Source: Isoetes taiwanensis (taxonomy: Eukaryota; Streptophyta; Lycopodiopsida; Isoetales; Isoetaceae). From it: a DNA stretch of 64,000 nt. Under the pieces are notes generated by a model that did not search any database, was not told the DNA's origin, and saw only the letters and a program-made list of their open reading frames with translations. This document shows positions 55,937 to 64,000 of the stretch, in pieces. Positions within the stretch are counted from its first letter, which is position 1. The number at the start of each line of letters is the position of its first letter. Location: positions 849,501 through 913,500 of the forward strand of contig JAJEKV010000205.1 in NCBI GenBank assembly GCA_021234155.1. The letters are read 5' to 3'. A program made the position numbers and the translations under genes.

Positions 55937-57227
55937 TTAGTCGTCGTCTATGTCCATAGGAGAATGATGAGTATTGTATAAAGCTCTTGCCAACGCATCC
56001 CTTCTTGCAGTGTCTTCTAGAACTAGTTCTTCCTCAACATTTTTCTCATTCCAATTGTCCACTCCAATCTCATCAGCCTCCTGAGAGTTCTCATTTGGGT
56101 GTGCACTTACTGCACCTAGTTCACGTAATGCCTCCCTTGCACTTGCCTCATTTTCTTCTAACTCTGCGGCTGCCTCAGTGACCCAATCCTCATCAAATGC
56201 CTCGTTATGTATAATGCATAAATTATGCATTACCAAACAAGCAGCTACAACAATTGGTACATGCTTTAGATGTGTCTCTGTCTTCTTCAATAGTATGCGA
56301 AATCGTGCTTTTAGTGTCCTGATTGGATGAAATACCAATGTTTTTCATGATCCTTAAATCCAGTACCTTTGTTGATAAATGGTGTCAATAACCAAAGCCT
56401 AGGAGTGTATCCAGCATCACCAAGCAAACAATAGTTCTTCATTTCACCAGACTCAAATTTAGCATAAGCTGTTCCCAATCGTGCATGCTTCCAGCCCACC
56501 CAATATCATAGTCCCATATCAAGCATATCGAATCCACAATGGCCTGCATAAGTATAGAATGGAACCCTTTCCTATTGTAATAGTCTGTACCATGGTCAAC
56601 TGGAGCTGTGATAGGAATATGACTGCCATCTACTGCCCCAATTACATTTGGAATGCCTTGTTATGCCTCATATGCAATAGCGAACTCTTTGCACTGCTTT
56701 TCATTTGGCCAATGTAATCCACAGTGCAATTCTCTCATTTTTAGCTTGATAGCTCGACTAAATCCTAAAACACATCTATGCACCGTTGTAGTGCCAACTC
56801 CCTAAAGTTCTGCTACATAGTCCAGTGTAGATCCAGTAGCTAGGCGTGTCGATGCAATGGCAACCTTTTTTGGCGCTTCTATTGCCATAGGCATATTGGT
56901 ATCTCGTTTCAAAAGGAGAGGGTGCAAAATATCACAAACCCATTGAAAGGTTGCTCTAGAAACCCTCATTCTTTGTCGAAACATTCTATCTGTGTGGCTT
57001 TGTGATAGAATGTTCTCGTAGAAGCCCTCGACCCGCTTATGCACCCAACAAATAGGCTTTGCCCTCTTCATGAAAGGCATATAGCTTACTAATTCAATCA
57101 CTTGCATACACGCCTTCATATATCTTGTTGACGGCCGTGCATCACTAGGCCTCAACAACTCTAGCATGATGAAAACGTGAAGTGCTTGGCAAATTTGAAG
57201 TAGACCCTTCCGCATAGTCAGATCCAT
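55937..57227 (-). pseudogene. Harbinger DDE transposase, broken
   Basis: The start is at ATG 57227. The helix-turn-helix-like N-terminal part reads FRQRMRVSRATFQWVCDIL. The catalytic part is recognisable as NVIGAVDGSHIPITAP (first Asp), QAIVDSICLIWDYDIGWAGS (second Asp), YCLLGDAGYTPRLWLLTPF and HPIRTLKARFRILLKK (third acidic region). It ends ACLVMHNLCIIHNEAFDEDW plus an acidic tail. In-frame stops occur at 56802-56804 (TAG) and 56661-56663 (TAA). Frame changes follow at about 56485 and 56330. It would cut and paste the element at TWA targets. It is not functional unless the stops are spliced out, which I see no sign of. Confidence 0.88.
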
Positions 57228-57471
57228 GCCGAGGGATATGACCTGTAAGTGTAGAGCATCAATAAATAGAGAATGGTAAGTGCATATGGGAATGAAACAA
57301 AACATTGTAATAGCATCACTTAGTGGAACACATTGGAAACAATAAACTAGTACTACATTGGAAACACAACTAATAAGAATGATTTGACATTTGAAAAACA
57401 CTTGTTACTTCATTAACAACAAAGTTGACTATTGGCAAATAGAAGACTAGTTTGACAACTCAAAGTGGCAA

Positions 57472-58404
57472 CTACTGCAGTTTCTCAAAGAGACCTTGCA
57501 AACTTTGAGATATTCCCTTCAGCATATTCAATTTCTCCTTCTCTAGTGCAAGGTTATCATCCTGGGCCTTTTCACTTATTTCAGTCATTTCTTTAATTGC
57601 CAAAGCAACCTCTGATGCTGCACCTTTTGCTTTTCTTTTTTTCTTTGGATTTACGTTTTTCTTCTCATCTGGTGTCAACCGCTTACCCTCATCTTCTTTG
57701 TCAATATTTGTCTTACTACTCTCCCCACCTTCTGTCTCAACATTGTCAACCTCTTTCGTATTTTATGCCATGGGTAGAGCATAACAAACAACGTGAACAC
57801 GTTCACTCATGTACTGGTCTATTAAATCAAACCACTTACACTTCTCAGATCTTTCTGCACCTGAGAGATTATTTTGGGACTTGTCTTGTTTATAGTCTCC
57901 GTAGACTGCTTGCCACTTCTTCCTACACCCATCAGCATCTTTGTCCACGACTGGACATCGTGCCACTAACTGCACGTACAATTTTTGCCAAATATCAAAA
58001 CCCTGTTTTCCAGCTTTGGTAATGAACTCCTCGTGCATTTCTCCACGTAAATGGATTAGGGCAACCACCCAATTATCCTTCCAGTTTGTGCCTCTTCCTT
58101 TCTGGACGTCTCCAGCAGGTGCTTTAGCAGGCTCCTTCCCTTTTCTTCCACGAGGTTTTTTCTTTTGACCCGATTCTTGAACAATTTCAGTAAGGTTTTG
58201 GTTTGGCTCATTTACAATAGGAGGGCTAGCATAAGGGTATACTTGGGGGATAGAGGATCGTCTTGCAACTGGACCATGTGAAAATGCATAAAATGAGACA
58301 AGATAATTTGGAAGGTTCAGAGCAGGTTGAGAGGAAGGTATTTCTTGCGATTCAGATTCATCAAGGCTTTGGGTATAAGGGTAGGACGAATATCCTTGAG
58401 GCAT
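57472..58404 (-). pseudogene. Harbinger Myb/SANT-like ORF1 with one in-frame stop
   Basis: From ATG 58404 a frame of 213 codons ends at TAA 57763-57765. The same frame then continues for 96 codons to 57472. The first part is a Gln/Ser/Pro-rich N-terminus, a basic stretch (QKKKPRGRKGKEPAKAP, a possible nuclear signal) and a trihelix/Myb-like domain (GTNWKDNWVVALIHLRGEM ... DADGCRKKWQAVYGDYKQDK ... KWFDLIDQYM). The continuation is Lys-rich with a coiled-coil-like end (LALEKEKLNMLKGISQSL), as expected of the full protein. So a single stop has truncated it. The protein normally binds element ends and imports the transposase into the nucleus. Confidence 0.82.
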
Positions 58405-58589
58405 GTAGGACTAACCATCAAATCCATCCATGGCAAATATCTGGGAATCTAAAATGGCAAATAGAGAAAAAAGAAGAATGATAAGTTCAAAGTTTATAGT
58501 GCAAAAAAGAAACAAGAAAATAACAATGATCACATCATTTACAAGATACAAATTCACAATTCACTACTTGGAAAAATGTCTAGTAAAAA

Positions 58590-58890
58590 TACTTTGGTAG
58601 AATACTTTTGTAAAAAACCATTGATAGAAGAAAATGCAGAACCATTGATAGAAGAAAATACTTTTGATAGAAGAATACTTTTGTAAAAACCATGCAAAAC
58701 CATTGTGAGAAGAATACTTTTGTAAAAACCATTGATAGAAGAAAATGCAAAACCATTGATAGAAGAGAAGAAAATACTTTTGATAGAAGAATACTTTTGT
58801 AAAAACCATGCAAAACCATTAATAGAAGAATACTTTTGTAAAAACCACTGATAGAAGAAAATACTTTTGTAAAAACCATTGATAGTAGGA
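58590..58890. repeat. Minisatellite inside the Harbinger element
   Basis: Units built from AATACTTTTGTAAAAACCAT and TGATAGAAGAAAA recur about six times with length variation, partly including GCAAAACCAT. The repeated open frames on the minus strand here are a by-product of the array. Confidence 0.85.
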
Positions 58891-59088
58891 AAATCTGCTG
58901 ACAAACTACTGCTGTCAGACTTCTACTGACAGACTACTGCTGAATTACAGAGATCTTTGACTTATATAGAGAGGTAATTATAGAGAGGTCGGATTACAGA
59001 GAGGTCGGATTACAGGTTCCGGATTAACAGAGGTCGGAATAACAGATAGTAGAATAACAGAGGTCGGATTAACAGATAGTTTCAACCA

Positions 59089-59290
59089 AAAGTAGAGTTC
59101 CGGATAGTAGGATTCAAGACAGAGTTCGGATTCATATTATAAGTTCCGGAATCAAAAGTAGAGTTCCGGATAGTAGGATTCAAGACAGAGTTCGGATTCA
59201 TATTATAAGTTCCGGAATCAAAAGTAGAGTTCCAGATAGTAGGTATAAGTTCCGGAATCAAGACAGAGTTCGGATTTTCAGTAGGTTCCA
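59089..59290. repeat. 66-bp tandem repeat inside the Harbinger element
   Basis: AGTAGAGTTCC recurs at 59091, 59157 and 59223, exactly 66 bp apart. The first two units are nearly identical and the third is shortened and rearranged. Related AACAGAGGTCGGA units precede it from about 58990. Confidence 0.88.
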
Positions 59291-59787
59291 GATTCAAGAC
59301 AGACAAATTCTCACAAATACCTTACCTTCTACAAACTTCTCCGACCTGCAAGCTTCTCCGTCCAATCCAAGCTTCTCGGGCACGCAATCGATCAAATCAC
59401 CTCCTGATATTTGAAGTACTATCTGCTTGTTGGGTTTCCACTCCAATCGATAGAAGCGAAACATCACTGGCCTTTCCATTCCAATGCCAAGTCGAATCCA
59501 TTCCAGCCCTGTCGATTCCATTCCGGCCCTGCCTCTTCTGCTTGTCAACTTTTTTTTTAGTACACCTGAATCATGCGGCAGAGAAGCTCGCGGATTGGAT
59601 AGAAGATCATACCTTATTTTGTGACCGGGGGTTTCCCCCGGAGTAAAATGAGACTCTGAAGTTGTACGAACGCCTTTTAAGACATGTCGTAAAAAGTTCA
59701 GTGGAAAAACTATAGTGTCATATTTTCTTACGTGTCCCAATCGGCAAGCTAATTATAAGACAGCTATGCCATGGAAAAAGGGCCTAA

Positions 59788-61120
59788 GAGGGGAAGACCT
59801 GGAATATTCTTCAATGCATGTGACGACACACTTCAATTCTATCCATTAAGCATGGTGTCTCTTATGGTGCAGTTTTATCTACAAGGACAATTATTGTTGC
59901 CCTTTGACATGTTTTTCCACACTAAATTGCCGCATTCAGCACTACGAAGTCCGCTTTAACTCCAAAGGCAAGTTTAAACTTAGTAGCACATGTCGTGTAG
60001 TACATGCAATCCAAATGTCAAAGTGGGACCCATCACCATTCTTAAAAACGCAACTTTTAGACTCAAATAATGAACAAGTCCAATTTCCTAAGCATGTTGT
60101 GGAATGTTGTTGTGTGTGCATGTTGAATACCCAATGGACATAAAAAATACTCGTCCGTCTTCTCTTCTGCTTCGACTTCATCATCAAAAGATCCCACTTA
60201 CATAATAAATCACCAAACCGCTTCAACAACTAGCAAACGAAAAATAAAGCAATTGCAAGTTATCACTTTTTAGTTACTCCAAAACTATCAATGTGCAAGA
60301 ATCAATACATTTGTTTTATGACACTTTGCGTGATGAAGTCGTTATTGGGTTAGCAATTAAGAGATCTTCAAGTCTTTAGGGTCCGTCGTATGTTCTCGTA
60401 GACACCGCCAATGTAGTATGATGTAAAAATACTATCTATCTATCTATCCCTTAATGTACTCTTAGTTGTGTTGATTCAAATCTGTTATCTACTCATTCAA
60501 GCTTGCGCTAGTGCATTTTTTGTTCTTTCTTCTCGATGCATGTTTGTTATCTCGCATTCTACTAGCTACCAGTACTTCTTGTTCATTGTTTCTCATAATG
60601 CATTATATTTCCTCGATAAAAAGGGGGGATGCTGTGCACGAAGGGGTGTACTCATGTCTCGAGGGTATGTGCTTGAGATTAATGGTCCTATGGTGTTTTC
60701 CTTCTACTTTTTATAGGTTGTATCTTCTTGCAACAAATGGAAGAAGCAACGTCTACCTCATTTTGGAAATCAAATCATATCACATACAGGTAAGGAACAT
60801 TGGAAGGAAGAAATACCATACTATCTCGGATACTGTTTGTGGGTTTAACTTTAGAGCTTTGGTCTCTACCAATACAGTTGTGTTCCGACATTGACAATGT
60901 TGCATGAATCGATTACTATTGTTAGACAAACGTTGAAACTCTGAATGCATTTTGATCCCACCAAATTACCTACAATTGCATGTTTAGGCTTGTAAATGAG
61001 AATATTCAGGCATATAGTGGCATAAACCCGGAATAATCCCACCCAAAAAATTAAATGCATTGTTATCCCTTGCACCAGGCAATGTTAGGAAGGAGGTTAT
61101 AACAGTTACCGTTATCATCC
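59788..61120. other. Intergenic DNA, nothing identified
   Basis: No supported gene. There is an ATCT tetranucleotide run at about 60433-60448. The 200 bp before ATG 61121 presumably contain the promoter and leader of the PPR gene. Confidence 0.4.
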
Positions 61121-63073
61121 ATGAGGGTTTCGAATGAAGTGTCCAAATTGTGGCAGGCAAGAAGAGTCCACGAGGCATTTGAGATCATCGAACAGAGAGA
61201 TATATGTCTATATAGGAACGATGCATACTATCTCTTGCAGAATTGCATGAAAAGAAAAGAACTAGAATGTGGAAGGAAATTGAGGGTTCTTTTGGGCCAG
61301 AATGGGCTAGACTCTGTTTCTGTTCTAGGAGACAATCTCGTTCGCATGTTTGCCTCCCGTGGTTGTCTGTGTGAAGCAAACGAAGCATTTAACAATGCCT
61401 CACAACCGAGTATTTACACATGGAGTTCAATCATTTTGGCAAATGCTGATCTTGGGCAAGGCCAAACCAGTGTTCACTTGTACACCAGAATGAAAATTTC
61501 AGGGTTGAAAAATGATAGCTATGTGATTGTTGCAGCCCTGAAAGCATGCACTGCTACAGCCTTCCTTGCACAAGCTAGAGAGATACATTCTCACATTAAG
61601 GAAAATCATTTTCCCTTGGAAGGTTTTATTGCCAATGCACTTATGGATTTGTATGCCAAGTCTGGCTCGTTGGAGGAATCCTGCAGAGTTTTTGACCTGT
61701 TGCTTAATCCAGATGTGGTCTCCTGGAATACATTAATTGCAGCATATGGAGAACATGATCAACTTATACTTGCTCTAGATTGTTTTGAACAGATGCAAGA
61801 AGAGGGTGCAAGACCAAGCAGAGCAACCTTTTCATGTGTGTTGAAATTGTGTGCTGCTTTAGTTTCCTTAGGACAAGGTAGACTCATCCATGGCCAGATT
61901 TTGGAATTTGGTTTGGAAGTGGATATTATTGTGGGAAGCACACTTGTGGATATGTATGCCAAATGTGATAGCTTGAATGAGTCATGCAAAGTCTTTGAGA
62001 AATTAGTGGATCGAGATGTTGTATCTTGGAATTCACTGATTACAGCATATATGATGCATGATAATTGCTCTTCTGCTTTGGACTGTTTTACTAGAATGCA
62101 AGAAGAGAGTATAAAACCTGATGAGATTACATTTTTGAGTGTCTTGAAAGCATGTGCAAGCATGACAAATGTTACTTTGGGAAGGCTTCTCCATGTACAG
62201 ATCTTAAATCAAGGACTTGGATATAATGTCCTTGGCAACAGCCTCATTGAGATGTATGCTGAATGTGACAGATTGGAAGAATCGTGCAAAATATTTCAAA
62301 GATTATCGCACAAGTGTGTGATATCTTGGACTGTGCTAATAACAGGATACGTGCAGCATGGTGAAGCCCTTTATGCCTTAGGTTGTTTTGAGGAAATGCT
62401 ACAAAGTGGGATAGAACCAGACAGAGTAACATTTTTAAGCATCTTAAAAGCATGTGCTAATGCAGGAACCATACACTACGGCAGGCACATACACAATCAG
62501 GTCCTACAACATAGATTCGGATGTGATCTTGTCATCACAAATACCCTCATTGATATGTATGCAAAATGTGGTAGCATAGAAGATTCTCGCAAGCTCTTTG
62601 ATCTTTTGCCGAATCGAGATGTGGCAACCTGGAGTACAATGATTGGGGGATATGCTTTGCATGGTGATGGCCATCTTGCATTGAACTGTTTCAACATGAT
62701 GCAAGAAGCAGGGACAAAACCAAATGAAGTCACATTCCTTTGCATTCTTCTTACCTGCAGTCATGCAGGTCTAGTGAATAGAGGTCGTTGGCATTTCAAA
62801 CATATGGAACAATGCCATAGAATTATGCCTAATGAGGGCCACTACATCTGTATGGTTGATCTTTTAGGCCGTGCAGGTCATCTCAAAGAAGCAGAGGACT
62901 TACTCCAAGTCCATAAGCAATCTAGCATCTTAGGTTTGAGGTCACTGCTTAATGCCAGCCTGATGCATGGAGATATAGAGCTAGGAAAGAGGTGCTTTCA
63001 TAAGCTTGTCCACTTGGATCCATGTAATGCCCCTGCATATGTGTTGATGTCAAACATTTATGCTGATGCTTAA
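61121..63073 (+). CDS. PLS-class PPR protein ending at the E1 motif, 650 aa
   Basis: An intact intronless gene. After a short N-terminus without an obvious transit peptide come an L/S pair (LLQNCMKRKELECGRKLRVL, LGDNLVRMFASRGCLCEANE) and then successive P-L-S triplets, for example DVVSWNTLIAAYGEHDQLIL, ATFSCVLKLCAALVSLGQGR and LVDMYAKCDSLNESCKVFEK. The series ends with a P2-L2-S2 set (DVATWSTMIGGYALHGDGHL, VTFLCILLTCSHAGLVNRGR, YICMVDLLGRAGHLKEAEDL) and an E1 motif. The stop follows DPCNAPAYVLMSNIYADA, so E2 and the DYW deaminase are absent. PLS proteins select sites for RNA editing in organelles. Lacking DYW, this one would need a deaminase partner or do something else. A missing 5' exon with the transit peptide is possible. 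Confidence 0.93.
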   Translation: MRVSNEVSKLWQARRVHEAFEIIEQRDICLYRNDAYYLLQNCMKRKELECGRKLRVLLGQNGLDSVSVLGDNLVRMFASRGCLCEANEAFNNASQPSIYTWSSIILANADLGQGQTSVHLYTRMKISGLKNDSYVIVAALKACTATAFLAQAREIHSHIKENHFPLEGFIANALMDLYAKSGSLEESCRVFDLLLNPDVVSWNTLIAAYGEHDQLILALDCFEQMQEEGARPSRATFSCVLKLCAALVSLGQGRLIHGQILEFGLEVDIIVGSTLVDMYAKCDSLNESCKVFEKLVDRDVVSWNSLITAYMMHDNCSSALDCFTRMQEESIKPDEITFLSVLKACASMTNVTLGRLLHVQILNQGLGYNVLGNSLIEMYAECDRLEESCKIFQRLSHKCVISWTVLITGYVQHGEALYALGCFEEMLQSGIEPDRVTFLSILKACANAGTIHYGRHIHNQVLQHRFGCDLVITNTLIDMYAKCGSIEDSRKLFDLLPNRDVATWSTMIGGYALHGDGHLALNCFNMMQEAGTKPNEVTFLCILLTCSHAGLVNRGRWHFKHMEQCHRIMPNEGHYICMVDLLGRAGHLKEAEDLLQVHKQSSILGLRSLLNASLMHGDIELGKRCFHKLVHLDPCNAPAYVLMSNIYADA

Positions 63074-63874
63074 GGATTTACAAGAGAGAGCTGAGATATC
63101 ACCTGCCCAAGTTATAAAGGCTTATCCAGTGATGGACCATCGGCTGTGGCTCACCCAAATCAAAGACTTTTGGCTCCAATTTGGGAACAAAAATTCAAAT
63201 TGATATGTACCAGACTGACATTACAGATGTATGAAGAATTTACAGGCTAATCATTGGAACATCATAAATTTGTGTCAACAAACGTGCTGTTTCCTTAAGG
63301 TAAGCTCAAATGTTTAAAATCCAAAACAAAGTGAATTTTGCTACTACAAGTTTTCCGCAGATATTGCAGCCATTCACAAATACATGTCGGATACTGCAGC
63401 CATGGACAATTACACAAAAATTAACGACCATTCTTATATCCAGTTCCTTCTCTGATAACTTGTTACCGTTTTGCAGCCGAATCTTTGTATTTTAGGCTAG
63501 TCGAGTATGTGACTCTTGTGCAAAGACATTTGCCCAGAAATGCGCTGCTGAATCAGAAGCTCTCTGTTTTATTCATTATAGGTCTTCATCACTTGAGAAC
63601 TTGAGTTTGAGTTTTTCCAGCCAATATTTGTTAAAAGCATAACCAACTGAGAAATTGGTAAAAGTATGGATGTCTGGGCTCCTATGCCAAACAAAAACCA
63701 GAAAAATGGGCCAAATTTATTAACAATAATCCAATCATAATGACAATAATCAAATCGTAATGAATATCTATTCTAGAATTTAGGAAAGTGGCTGCTAAAG
63801 AATGAACACACAGAGCACTCCATGTCAATAGATGAAAGGTATATGAAACACACAATGGTAAAGGTATTCCTCCG
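63074..63874. other. Intergenic DNA between convergent genes
   Basis: No gene seen. The left part is the 3' flank of the PLS-PPR gene and shows no continuation into E2 or DYW in any frame. The right part is probably the 3' UTR of the minus-strand gene at the edge. Confidence 0.45.
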
Positions 63875-64000
63875 CTATCGAGCATAACCTCCCTGGGGTG
63901 GTGGGTAACCAGCGGGGTATGGCTGACCATATGCAGGTTGCCCATATGCAGGTTGCCCATATCCTTGTGGTGGAGGATATGCCTGAGGAGGTGGATAACC
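63875..64000 (-). CDS. C-terminal Tyr/Pro/Gln-rich tail of a protein (partial)
   Basis: The last 41 codons and the TAG stop (63875-63877) of a gene whose 5' part lies beyond the window. The tail repeats GYPPPQ-type units and YGQPA units (YGQPAYGQPAYGQP) and ends PPPQGGYAR. Such XYPPX tails occur on several plant membrane-associated or stress-related proteins, including SRC2-like, annexin-like and small Cys-rich membrane proteins. Which one cannot be told from this end. The clean frame and the repeat-encoded composition make a real gene likely. Confidence 0.65.
   Translation of the reverse strand, partial: GYPPPQAYPPPQGYGQPAYGQPAYGQPYPAGYPPPQGGYAR

Larger units (their letters stand above)
55709..59784 (-). 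mobile_element. PIF/Harbinger DNA transposon with both genes
   Basis: The terminal inverted repeats start GGCCCTTTTTCCA(C/T)GGCA, and TAA stands on both sides (55706-55708 and 59785-59787). A 3-bp TWA duplication is the Harbinger hallmark. Inside, on the minus strand, are the Myb/SANT-like gene (58404-57472) and the DDE transposase gene (57227-55937), the standard pair. Subterminal palindromes lie next to both ends. Both genes contain in-frame stops, and the transposase also frameshifts, so this 4076-bp copy is no longer autonomous but could be mobilised in trans. Confidence 0.93.

Noticed and set aside
58590-58890. Regularly repeated units resembling a CRISPR array
   Set aside because: The repeats vary in length, have no unique spacers, and lie inside a plant DNA transposon. 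It is a minisatellite.

Overview
The window is nuclear DNA of a land plant, most likely a seed-free vascular plant such as a fern (inference). It carries long intronless pentatricopeptide-repeat (PPR) genes of both the P and PLS classes, a spliced plant-type mitochondrial complex I gene, a DUF7869-like relic, and a dense set of nested transposable elements. The elements include a DIRS-order tyrosine-recombinase retrotransposon, which is not typical of flowering plants. No rRNA, tRNA, organellar or bacterial features were seen.

Layout. 1-4.6 kb is gene-poor and holds one short 5'-truncated LINE tail and a fold-back. 4.8-19.95 kb is one L1-type LINE on the minus strand with a 15-bp target-site duplication. 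It is split at 7499-16861 by a Ty3/gypsy element, also on the minus strand, with a 5-bp target-site duplication, a tRNA-Gln-like primer site and an RNase H domain placed before the reverse transcriptase. 21.2-22.4 kb is an intact three-exon gene for a small complex I subunit. 23.3-27.25 kb is a Helitron-like element with recognisable ends and no Rep/helicase. 29.04-31.76 kb fits a 2.7-kb solo LTR. 35 kb has an unidentified ORF. 37.2-40.45 kb is a second, 5'-truncated LINE. 41.9-47.8 kb is the DIRS-like element, itself carrying a 454-bp TIR element. 48.9-51.3 kb is a broken DUF7869-like gene. 51.96-54.64 kb is an intact 892-codon P-class PPR gene. 55.71-59.78 kb is a two-gene PIF/Harbinger transposon with TAA duplications. 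61.12-63.07 kb is an intact 650-codon PLS-class PPR gene that stops at the E1 motif. The right edge cuts a minus-strand gene with a Tyr/Pro/Gln-rich tail.

How the genes relate. The probable host genes are the complex I subunit, the two PPR genes, the edge gene and perhaps the 35-kb ORF. The complex I subunit acts in mitochondria and PPR proteins act on organellar RNA, so the gene islands lean towards organelle function, although nothing shows they are co-regulated. Everything else is mobile DNA in different stages of decay. The nested Ty3/gypsy element has nearly identical LTRs but a pol region with many frameshifts, which suggests it was already defective when it inserted and was moved by enzymes from another copy.
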